The notes under the pieces are model-generated. The model saw nothing but the letters and a program-made list of their open reading frames with translations, was not told the origin of the DNA and searched no databases. Both the position numbers and the translations under genes were made by a program. From contig JASFXZ010000029.1 in assembly GCA_032209605.1 (NCBI GenBank), positions 857,001-921,000 on the forward strand: a stretch of 64,000 nt of DNA. Direction: 5' to 3'. The stretch comes from Mactromeris polynyma (taxonomy: Eukaryota > Mollusca > Bivalvia > Venerida > Mactridae). The stretch's first letter is position 1, and each line of letters begins with the position of its first letter. Below, piece after piece: positions 47,633-59,700 of the stretch.

Positions 47633-49544
47633 TACATAGTACAAATGTAATCTGCTAAAAATGACATTGAGAAACAGTATTAAAAGTGAAACATAAATTT
47701 CAGTAATTGTCATATCATGGTGTTTATATTATAAGAGATGTAAATTGTACTGTAGCTGGGATAAACAGCCCTCCAGGTTCACAACTACTAGATGTACTGA
47801 TAGGTTGTGATCGTTGACATGTTTATACCCTAAAGTCAAGTATTTGTACACAGTTGTATACATTAATATCCCTCATTTAGTGTGCACTTAAACTTTTAAA
47901 TAGCTGAATTATTTCCTTAATTGGTTTTCTTTGTTTAAATTTATATAATATAGTAAATATACAGTGTATTTGTTACACAAAGGATTATTACCACAAACAA
48001 TTAACATTGTTACCAGGAGCACAGGTAAATGACTACTTGCTCTGTTTATTTTTCTTAATGCAAATATTGATATAGCATGCTTGTAATGGTGTAATTCAGT
48101 CTCAACACCAGGACTGCAGTTTTGGAAATACAATCTTGTCAGGTTTCTAGGAGCACTTGTTAGAAGCAAAACAGCTAAATCTCAGCACAAATATTATCTC
48201 AAATTGGTGAGATTTTTCTCATCTTAGACCAGACTCAAAATCGATGTTTCAGAACAAAAAAGATGAGATGAGCTTTTTCAAGAAATGAGATGTGTACCGT
48301 TTGACCTCCTTTAGTGCCTTATGTTTGGTGGATCGTTGTTTTTTCCGGAGATCTGCGTGGGGAGGCACTGTCTTATGTATGTGGCTTTCCCTGTAGTTAC
48401 GTATTCTCTCTCTTTCAATCTCGGGCTCTGATTTGAGCAAAATCTCATATTGAGCTAAGGTTTCTATTTGTCAGAGATGTTTTGATAGATCGGGCCCAGG
48501 TCACTAAAAAATTGCCAAATACTGTCTCAAAACAGCCAATCTTAAAATAGCATAAGAGAACCAAATTATTTAATTATCTAATCTAGCGCTACCAACTTCT
48601 GAAAACTAGCGTCATCCTAGGGTTGTATGACTTGTAGGCCAATGATTTCACATTTTTATAGGATATTTCGGGCCAGGAAAGGCTTAGCATAATTTGAAAT
48701 GATCTTGACAGCCCTGAAAATGTTCATAATATTAAAACCTGCTTGAAAATACATTAAACACATGTACTGAATGTATTACGTTACAATGAGTGAATCATAA
48801 ATTTTGTTCTGACAGGCCGGTCATGATTTTCAAAAATAAATTTATCTTGCTGGGTTATAATACACAATTTGTGTTACAAGTGTTGGGTTGATGTTAATCA
48901 GGGGCATAGCAAGAACTGGTAGAATGTGTACGCAAACAATCTAGGGGGAGTCTACGGGCATAAAACCCTGAAAAAATCCCTGTTTTCCAGAAAGTTTCTG
49001 GTGCAATCTGGTTACATTTTCACAAGCAATACAGTAAATTTTGAAGCATTTTGTGTTCAGAAAATTTATTTCCCAAATTGCATACTTCTGTCAGTATTTT
49101 TTGCACATTTTTGAAAATCATGTGTACGCAATGGCTTATTTTGCATACAGGTTACCTGAGCTATAGTAACGCGCATGTTGATTGTGCATGTGGTGAAAAT
49201 GTCGGCACTGATACCAAAACAGTGGATCTAGATGATGATCATCGCAACTAAAAGCTAGCTAGGCTGTTAAAACATGCATGTAAAATCCCATGTTAATGTC
49301 TGAACTAACAACTGTTTCTGATCCAACATAAAATATCAACAGATAAAGTTACCAAAACAATTGTTGAACATTTCTTGATCTTTAACCTTCGTTGTGTGAA
49401 CATCATTATTTAAGAGTTTGACACATTTTTCATTGACAACTGCAATAAAACATAATGTACCATTGTTAACATAAAACATTACACAGGTTTTTAATAGCAA
49501 TCAAGGCCTTAAAAGCAATAGTGGACATTTTGGTTTTGTAAGTA
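47633..49544. other. Intergenic DNA, nothing recognised
   Basis: A+T-rich with short open frames on both strands; none recognised. Confidence 0.3.
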
Positions 49545-49733
49545 CAGTCAAACCTGTCTGTAAAGACCACCCATGGGAACAGCAAATTGTGGTCTTTGTT
49601 TACAGGTGGTCTCTATTAACAGATTAAATATCATCGAAAATGGTCTGATGGGATATAAAATGGGTGGTCTTTGCCGACAGGTTTTGCAATAGTGGTCTTT
49701 GTTCGCAGGTGGTCTTTAACACAGGTTTGACTG
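49545..49733. mobile_element. Pogo/Tc1-like MITE, CAGTCAAACCTGTCTGTAAA family
   Basis: TA-flanked, begins CAGTCAAACCTGTCTGTAAA and ends CACAGGTTTGACTG. The interior repeats ggtggtcttt and its complement. It is distinct from, but similar in layout to, the CAGTAAAACCTC family. Confidence 0.9.
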
Positions 49734-52557
49734 TACTGTGCGACTGCAACATTGTGACAATTTTTGCCGTAAACACAGATATTAGATTTGATATTTATGG
49801 ATGACATTTCACCAATCTCTGTAAATTATTGATCAAGAAGAGACATACCATAAATACCATGTGATGTATTTGTCTATCTGGTCAATGAAGCAGTGTGTAG
49901 TGGTTGTCGGCTTTGTGACATTGTTGATCTCCGCTAGTGTACGCTATTGGAATTACTGTGGTGTCATTTTATAACAGAGATACTTCAAGGTTACTGTTGG
50001 TATATCATCCTTTTTTTTATATCATTATACATGTATTTATAACATTTTATTAAACTAGATATAATTTTAAAATGTTTCTGTTTATATTTTAATTAGATTT
50101 TAATTGGCAGCCATGATTGTCTGATTTTTATATCAAATATGAAAAAAATGATGATCAATATTAGGTATAAAATAAGGTAAGAATTTTGCCAAAGATTGAT
50201 CGCATAAATTTCTGCCATAAATATATATCAGACTGTTATTTCTTATGATTTATGGTAGGATAATCTGATGCTGAAATATCAAAAATGCTAGTCATGTGTT
50301 TTTTTCTGCTTGTGCATCAGTTCAGGGTGTGGTCTGCTTTATTGATTAAATTTTGCAAAGTACATACCTGATAATCTGCAGGATATCAACGCCTGTAATG
50401 TACTCCGGTGTTTTGCATGTTGATAATTGATTTTTAAATGCTATAAATTTTGCTGTGATACTATCTAACATTGGTTTGGATATATCAGGAATCGACACCA
50501 ATGGTGCCACACCCATCCATCATGTCAGCTGTCTTCTGACACGTCTTAATGTCTATGTTTCCTGTTCTGATCTAGTTTCATTGTTTCCGCCGCTATATGT
50601 GAATTTTTCTTCCAAAGTTTACATGAATGCACTCCGATTTTATCATAGAAAATGTTTTTTACTGTATATTTATGTATTCTCATTAATATATATAATGAAG
50701 TCTCTATTTTAATATTGCTAACTATTTCTAGGTGTCTGGTAGGAGGTTAATGTTGCTTATAAATCTCACGATGTACAGAAAGTTTTGCTCCTAAAATACA
50801 TTTTTCAACATAGGGTATAAATTTCAAGTTTACGACATAATTTATTTCATGTCAACTTGAGTGATAAAAATTTGCTTAATTTATCACAAATAGTTTGTAT
50901 CAATCACTTAAGTTCAGCCTTTTTTATGAATTCAAAAAATTTAATGCTGATTCAATTTGTTTGATAGGATATTTTTTTATTTAATACAAGCAGTATGTGT
51001 TAATATTTTTTAGCATAGTCAAGAAATTTAAGTCAAAATAATTATGCTTCAACTTATGTTTCCTTGGCAACGCAAATTATTGAAAAATCACACTCCAGGA
51101 TTGCCTGGCTCAGGACGTAATCAGTTGAATTCAGTGATCTTGGTTTGACATGATTGAAAGCGAAATTGATGTAAATGAGGCATGATTAGAGAGAATGATA
51201 CATCGGTTTGTCACTGACCTCTGTATAGAGTAATATATGTTCTACAGGTTGAAATTTGGAAAGATTTATTAACAGGATTATTGGACTATTTGAATGTAAA
51301 TGATAAATCCAAACTTGATACTCATTTTGAAGTATTGCCTGCCTAGACAGCTGAACTTTATCAGACATGCAGTATGTATCGTAACAAATGCCCCCCCCCC
51401 CCCCCCCCGCCCATTGAATAGCTATTTCAAGAAAGTTGAAAAATGTGAGAAGTTTCTATGTATTGGTTCAAATTGAACCATTTTTCTCTGCAGTTCACAT
51501 TATAATGTTACTTGTGTTTACTGTATTCCTTTATTGCAAAATTTTTCCATAGAATCATATACATATTGTATGCTGCTGACTTCACATAGCCTAATTAAAG
51601 TCAATTTACATTTACACAACTGCACAAAATTAAAAAATAACTTTTATAAAACTCTGATTAAAGTGTGAGAATTCTGTATACCAGCAAACAATCTTGTAAA
51701 AAATTTTTTTTGTCATATACACATTGATAGCTTTACAGAGTCCTTACTACAAGAATACAGTTTTCAAAGGAGTGCAATAGCTAGAAATGTTTTCGTATTT
51801 TATATCGGATGTTAAACAATTTACTCTCTGTATTATATAGTGTACATTTGTATATCAAGTTTAAAAAATTGCTAATTCTGTTAGTTTTGCACAAGTTTTA
51901 GTTGATGTCCATCTCTAAAATGAATTAAAATGCAATCTTGGGGAGACATACATTTTTTTCTGGAAACCCGCCCCAGTTTATCAATGTTTATACCTCACAT
52001 TCAGAAATACACTGTTGTTCTCGTTCAATGAACACTTATTATCTTCATGAAAAACTGATATCAAGATTTTTGTTTTTGACGCAAAATTATTTTTTATTGA
52101 TATTTGTATTGTTTTCTTTGACATTTAAAGCACTTGTGAACATTGGTTTCATTGTTTCATTACAATGTCTAGTATATTAGTATATGTGTCATAATGATGT
52201 CACATTGCGATATCAATTATATGAGTTGTAAGTCCATGGGAAATCAAATTTTATCAATAATCAATTTTAAGACTGAGACCTGAGGCTAATCTGGACACGT
52301 ATACTTAATGCCAGTTAAAACACAACTATTTTGATTAATCTATAGTATATTTTGTATCTTGCGTTAAAAGCATTTTATTGTCTTATGAGTAAATCATTGT
52401 TCAAAACGTAATTAAAACTATGGACCTCCTATGCTTATTTCATTAGTGATTCAGTTAGGAAATGCTATTTATGAATGCTATCTTTATGATGTCATCTTAC
52501 CAAAATGCACAATTTTTAGTTGCATTTTTAATGGCATTTAGTGTATTGTACTAGACT
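49734..52557. other. Intergenic DNA with a poly-C tract
   Basis: Contains 18 consecutive C at 51391-51408. The open frame at 50455-50712 has no recognised domain. Otherwise A+T-rich unique DNA. Confidence 0.35.
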
Positions 52558-52559
52558 GT

Positions 52560-52763
52560 GCTGGTTCCGTGACAACCAGCACACCTTACAGTGTATGTGC
52601 TAGCCTACAGGCTGGTTCCGTGACATTACCAGCACACCTCAGAGTGTATGTGCTAGCCTACAGGCTGGTTCCGTTACAACCAGCACACCTCACAGTGTAT
52701 GTGCTAGCCTACAGGCTGGTTCCGTGACAACCAGCACACCTCACAGTGTATGTGCTAGTCTAC
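52560..52763. repeat. Minisatellite, ~51-bp unit, 4 copies
   Basis: The unit gctggttccgtgacaaccag-cacacctcacagtgtatgtg-ctagcctacag occurs four times. The second copy is two bases longer (gacattaccag). Each unit contains an inverted pair ctggttccgtgacaaccag. Confidence 0.95.
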
Positions 52764-53708
52764 AGGAAGACACTACAGCTAGCACTTGATGTATGCTTGC
52801 CCTTCCATTGAAGTGCTCTTAAATAATGAATAACCAAGTTATGTACATCTGTCCCGTACCCTCTGCTGGTATGTTACCTGTTTATAGTGTATAACGTGAT
52901 TATGTATGTTATCTTTGGTTCTAATCTGGACCATGTTCAATGTAAACATTGTTTCAAATTTGAGATGATGTATCATAGGAACAGATGAGCATGACTGTGT
53001 GTCTGTATTGTTTCATCATCACTCATCTACAGCAGTGATGTGAGCATATTCTGTGTTATGTCAATCTATGATTTGGTCAGATTAAAGAATAACTTTGTGA
53101 TTTCTCACCAAAACGATTTCCGCTAAAATCGAATATATAATCAGACCAGTTTAACTACAATGAAAGTTAAATTCTTGAAGGTTTGTCAGGTAACGATGTT
53201 AATTAAAGTGACGTTACAAGTTCTGCATTTTCCTGCTAAGTTGAGATAACTGTAGGACTGGTATCATTGATATATAGGATACTTGTAGAGAAATCTAAAC
53301 AGCTCTCAGATATTGGTGTCAGACATGTCTCTGTTATCTGCCACTGTTTGTTTTTACTGGCATAAACCACTCTTCACTGAATAGTTAAATCCCTGATACA
53401 TCATTGCATGGTAAGACCTGGTGAGCTGGAATGCTGCTTTCACTTTGAGCCGAAATATGTTTAACCCCAAGCTTATTGTTATAAGGTGCAAGTTATTGCA
53501 TATTTGTATTTGTACTTAGTAGATTCTTGGCAAAAATGTCTGGTTTTGGATACCCCCCTAAATTTGATTTTTTTACTGTTCCATTCTAAAAGGTATTACA
53601 GTTGCCAAGCTGGACAGAGTTTTTGTCTCTTGTCATGATAGTAATGGCAAAGTGGCTTATACATGTTGGTGTTTAAGAGTTAATATGACAACGCTTATAT
53701 ACTTTCAG
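52764..53708. other. Upstream region or 5' intron of the LIM gene
   Basis: No promoter recognised. An acceptor (actttcag, AG at 53707-53708) shows that the LIM transcript has at least one further 5' noncoding exon upstream, which I could not place. Confidence 0.4.
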
Positions 53709-53742
53709 GTATTACTGTGTACAGCGTGTTGAGATCAGAACA

Positions 53743-56700
53743 ATGTCTGACCATTGTCCAAGATGTACAAAACCGGTGTATTTTGCTGAGCAGATGCTAG
53801 CACTGGGCAAGAAGTACCATAAACTGTGCCTGAAATGTGGTAAGTATTTTATAGGAGTGTAGGAATTTAAACACAACTTAAGTCGTAACTTACTTACCTG
53901 ACAAAATGTGTACTTGCTTGACAGCAGTTTTGTCAGTAAGAATCGTCCGCTGACCAAATTTGCTGGTTCATACAGCATTTGGGCCGGTACAAATTATCCG
54001 TGGACCTCCCTAGCTGGCCAGCTTCTTTTCTGTTTGGTCCAGTTCAACCAAAACATATTGAAAACACTGACAGTAGAACCAAACATTTGTTATTGCATTT
54101 GTACGATGGCACATTTACATGGCTGTTTTGAAACATATTGGATAAAGAAATGTTGCAAATGAAGTATATGAATCACTCACACTAGTTGTGCCTAAAAGAC
54201 CTAGATTTTGTGCTGATTTTGCACTGATTTTGTGCTGATTTTGCACTGTTTTACAAACCTATTCTTTGATAGTGATAGTAGAAACTTGGCCTAGATGTAC
54301 TATTTTGTGTATGCAATCAAACTTGATTTATATTTATTACAGCCGAATGCAATAAATTGCTGGACAGTTATTCTTGTACAAATCATGAAGACGAAATCTT
54401 CTGTAAAGCTTGCTATGGTAAAAAGTTTGGACCAAAAGGATACGGGTTTGCGGGCGGGGCATCCGGCTTGTCTATGGATACCGGGAAAGCTTATGAAGTA
54501 ACCAGAGGGTAAGATTACGATGTTGGTTTTGGCACATTATTTTTTTTCTTTAACAAATTGGCAAAGGTAATGTTTTTTTCCATGGTCTATTGAATAATTT
54601 TATCACTTTAGTACAAATAAATAGTCTTAACAATTGCACCTCCAGAATTAAAATCTATGTTGCTGTAGTAAATTATGTAAAGTAAATTTCCCGAATGCCT
54701 TGAAGATTTTTGATACTTTAGTTTTATTTGCAAGCAAAAATTGCTGTCAATAAAAAAAAATTCAGACAGTTGTTGAAAGTATTGTTATTGTTATTGCATT
54801 GAAAGCCAGTGAATAAATTTGCTAGACTGTATGTTTAGAAGTATTTTTGAGATTTCTACTTACTGTCTATTGGCTTCCTGCTTGTAGTATTGGTATGAGA
54901 TCCATGAACTATCCAGCTGTCTAACGGAAGGTTGGTGGTTTTACCCAGGTGCCTGTCTGTGCCCAAAACAATGTCAGAAGGGGCTTCCTCCACAACTGAA
55001 AGAGTCACTACATGTCCCTGGCTGTTTATGTGACTTCAAGCCCCATTACAAACACAGATCTATGAACACCAGTGTGGGTCAGGTGTAATGTGTACACTGT
55101 AATATCATCATTTGTCAACTTTCAATGGTCATTCAGTCAAGGTGTTTGCGGCTAACGTTCTGTAACGGTTGCAATTTGGTTACCTGGCTGCAGTGAATGT
55201 GATACGGTGGGTCAGGGATACAAAACAAAACGGTTTCGTAACGCTCGCAATTGTTGGCTGTAACTGAACGCAGGGGAGTCTATTTATTTTATTATTGTTT
55301 AACACTTGTGTATTGTTTATATATCATATAGCAATGTATCGAGCTATCAACAAGCTCAAGCAGCGCCGACGTTGGAACGAGAAAGTGGTGGCGGTAAATG
55401 GGGAGGTGGTAATGCTTGTCCAAGATGTAACAAGCAGGTATACTTCGCTGAGGAAGTGAGAGCTGTCGGGAAAAAATGGCATAAAATGTGTTTATCTTGT
55501 GGTGAGTTATTTTACGTGGTTTTCCCTTGGATTTTTCAGCTAGGGGTTCTTGGACCCTCGTAATTTACAAATTGGGGGTCCTTAGTAACTCTGTAGGGTA
55601 TCAGATATGCAGTTTATGCTTGACAAAAATTTATTTTAGGGTTCCCAGGGATGAACAGTTATTTGAAAATGGGAGTCGCTAGAAAGAAAAGGGAGTCAGG
55701 GACTCGAGATTTTTGCGTCAGGGAAATGGCTGTTTTATATCTAAGTGTGGTGTCAATAAAAGTCATGGAGTAAAATATGAATTCAAGTTCTAATCAATTG
55801 GTGAGTATGCAGCAAGTTGTTTTGCTCACTGCTATGACAGTAGCATCTCTCAGACTTGAGAGACCATCATCTGACTCACATACTGTTTGTTCTGGTATTG
55901 TTGTCGTTTAGATGATCGCATTATGCTATAGTTGTAGATATCTAACTAGATTGCAATCTGGTTGAAAATCATTGTCCTTTTTTATACGCCTGTTCATAGA
56001 ACGGGACGTGTTATATTTTCACCTGTGGCAGGCGGGCGGCGTCCAGTAAGTTGTCCGATCAATAACATAAGAAGCATTTGTCGAACTTCACCAAATTTGG
56101 TCAGAATGTGTATGGGCATAATATCTCAGACAAGTTCGATAACCAGTTATATTGCTCGAGTCACTCGGGAGTTATCGCCCTTTGGTTATAGAAATTACCT
56201 AAAATTTGTCTTGTTTATGCTTGAGATTTGGCTTAGGACTGGCGTACTTTGTGACAGTTTTCCACTCGTGTTTTATATTCTGATTTATCCAAACTAAACA
56301 TTCACCATATTTGTGTTTGTAGCTAAATGTAGCAAGATGCTAGACAGCACATCCTGTACAGACCATGAGGGAGAAGTTTACTGTAAAGCTTGTCATAGCA
56401 AGATGTTCGGACCAAAAGGTTATGGATTTGCGGGTGGAGCATCGGGTCTCTCCATGGATACTGGAAAATACGGAGAAGTAACCAGAGAGTAAGCAGTCTT
56501 TTACACAGATGCCAATAAATATTCTGACCTGGGATTTTACAACTACAGTTGGACCTCGTTCATTTGAATTCATCGGGTTTGAAAAATTATTTTGGATAAT
56601 ACATGATTTCAAATAGCTCATTTCAGTTCAACGTGCATTAGAAGATACAACAAGGCCTGATATTTATTTAGGATGCTAACAAGTAATCGGATAGAAGGTA

Positions 56701-59700
56701 AACGAGGTCCGACTCTAGTTAGATTTTTCAATATATCTAAGAAAAGTCTCACATGGCCTAGGTATAAGATTTATGCTTCAGTTTTCAGAATATAAAAGAA
56801 TATTCCTCCGCTTTCATTTCCAGACAAAAAATGACAATAATTTAATTTATAATGGCTGCAGGGAAGGTTTTATGTTGATGATTTTGTACCTATTTTATGT
56901 GCCATTGTGACAATGTCTATCTGTCTTCAGGAATGTATCGTCATACAGTCAGGCACAAGCCGCTCCTCTACTAGAAAATGGCAACAATAAATTTGGTGGT
57001 GGAGATTTATGTGGGTCATGTGGCAAGACGGTCTACTTTGCTGAGAAGGTCATGGGAGCTAATATGGTAATTAGACTGAAGTTACTGTTTGTTTTCATAA
57101 ACATGTCAACTGTGAAGGTCAGGTTTAAGCTTGTCTAGGTAGATGATTGGGAATACTACAATACTCAGTGGTTTGTTTTGGTTAATTTGATTGCCGAATA
57201 GAGGCTGTTTCCCCTTGTCAAAAAGTGTAAATTTTTACCAAAAAAGCATCATTTTTTCCCAATTGAAAAGGCACAGGCAGTGAAATTATTTTCCAAAAAA
57301 AATCACAAAAGTTCACATTCCTGGTCATCTGTGCAATAGCTCAGTGAGTAGTGCACAATACTGGGAATCTGGAAGTCACGAGTGAGAATTCTGGTGCAGT
57401 ATAGCTCAGTGAGTAGTGCACAATACCGGGAATCTGGAAGTGACGAGTCAGAATTCTGGTGCAGTATAGCTCAGTGAGTAGTGCACAATACTGGGAATCT
57501 GGAAGTCACGAGTGAGAATTCTGGTGCAGTATAGCTCAGTGAGTAGTGCACAATACTGGGAATCTGGAAGTCACGAGTGAGAATTCTGGTGCAGTATAGC
57601 TCAGTGAGTAGTGCACAATACTGGGAATCTGGAAGTCACGAGTGAGAATTCTGGTGCAGTATAGCTCAGTGAGTAGTGCACAATACTGGGAATCTGGATG
57701 TCACGAGTCAGAATTCTGGTGCAGTATAGCTCAGTGAGTAGTGCACAATACTGGGAATCTAGAAGTCACGAGTGAGAATTCTGGTGCAGTATAGCTCAGT
57801 GAGTAGTGCACAATACTGGGAATCTGGAAGTCACGAGTGAGAATTCTGGTGCAGTATAGCTCAGTGAGTAGTGCACAATACCGGGAATCTAGAAGTCACG
57901 AGTGAGAATTCTGGTGCAGTATAGCTCAGTGTGTAGTGCACAATACTGGGAATCTGGAAGTCACGAGTCAGAATTCTGGTGCAGTATAGCTCAGTGAGTA
58001 GTGCACAATACTGGGAATCTAGAAGTCACGAGTGAGAATTCTGGTGCAGTATAGCTCAGTGAGTAGTGCACAATACTGGGAATCTGGAAGTCACGAGTGA
58101 GAATTCTGGTGCAGTATAGCTCAGTGAGTAGTGCACAATACCGGGAATCTAGAAGTCACGAGAATTCTGGTGCAGTATAGCTCAGTGTGTAGTGCACAAT
58201 ACTGGGAATCTGGAAGTCACGAGTCAGAATTCTGGTGCAGTATAGCTCAGTGAGTAGTGCACAATACTGGGAATCTGGAAGTCACGAGTGAGAATTCTGG
58301 TGCAGTATAGCTCAGTGAGTAGTGCACAATACCGGGAATCTAGAAGTCACGAGTCAGAATTCTGGTGCAGTATAGCTCAGTGAGTAGTGCACAATACCGG
58401 GAATCTAGAAGTCACGAGTGAGAATTCTGGTGCAGTATAGCTCAGTGAGTAGTGCACAATACCGGGAATCTGGAAGTCACGAGTCAGAATTCTGGTGCAG
58501 TATAGCTCAGTGAGTAGTGCACAATACCGGGAATCTAGAAGTCACGAGTGAGAATTCTGGTGCAGTATAGCTCAGTGAGTAGTGCACAATACTGGGAATC
58601 TGGAAGTCACGAGTGAGAATTCTGGTGCAGTATAGATCAGTGAGTAGTGCACAATACCGGGAATCTAGAAGTCACGAGTGAGAATTCTGGTGCAGTATAG
58701 CTCAGTGAGTAGTGCACAATACTGGGAATCTGGAAGTCACGAGTGAGAATTCTGGTGCAGTATAGCTCAGTGAGTAGTGCACAATACTGGGAATCTGGAA
58801 GTCACGAGTGAGAATTCTGGTGCAGTATAGCTCAGTGTGTAGTGCACAATACTGGGAATCTGGAAGTCACGAGTCAGAATTCTGGTGCAGTATAGCTCAG
58901 TGAGTAGTGCACAATACTGGGAATCTAGAAGTCACGAGTGAGAATTCTGGTGCAGTATAGCTCAGTGAGTAGTGCACAATACTGGGAATCTGGAAGTCAC
59001 GAGTGAGAATTCTGGTGCAGTATAGCTCAGTGAGTAGTGCACAATACTGGGAATCTGGAAGTCACGAGTCAGAATTCTGGTGCAGTATAGCTCAGTGTGT
59101 AGTGCACAATACTGGGAATCTGGAAGTCACGAGTCAGAATTCTGGTGCAGTATAGCTCAGTGAGTAGTGCACAATACTGGGAATCTGGAAGTCACGAGTC
59201 AGAATTCTGGTGCAGTATAGCTCAGTGAGTAGTGCACAATACTGGGAATCTGGAAGTCACGAGTCAGAATTCTGGTGCAGTATAGCTCAGTGAGTAGTGC
59301 ACAATACTGGGAATCTGGAAGTCACGAGTCAGAATTCTGGTGCAGTATAGCTCAGTGAGTAGTGCACAATACTGGGAATCTGGAAGTCACGAGTCAGAAT
59401 TCTGGTGCAGTATAGCTCAGTGAGTAGTGCACAATACTGGGAATCTGGAAGTCACGAGTCAGAATTCTGGTGCAGTATGTGTGTATTTGTGAATCTGATA
59501 TGATCCAGGATACTGCTTTTGAAGTAAATTCTCTAGTTCAGGATCATAGGGGGAGGTGATAGTTTCGTGAGGTACAGGTTAGTACTGGTTGGCAACCAAG
59601 GAGCATATCGGGGGTTAATTGCAAGACTAACTCCTATATAAATACATAGGAGTTAGTACAGTCTTGCGCTGAAGCCTTATGTTAAGTCAGCTGACTGCTA

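Noticed and set aside
51391..51408. Poly-C, and poly-G at 40050 and 62705, as G-quadruplex regulatory sites
   Set aside because: Single homopolymers in noncoding DNA; length may also be uncertain from sequencing.
55962..56297. 111-codon open frame in LIM intron 3
   Set aside because: Coincides with an abundant-type dispersed repeat between two well-defined coding exons.
57337..59478. CRISPR array or a cluster of functional tRNA genes
   Set aside because: Units are contiguous 65-bp tandem copies without unique spacers in an animal-type genome, and the T-arm/B-box is defective in the units.
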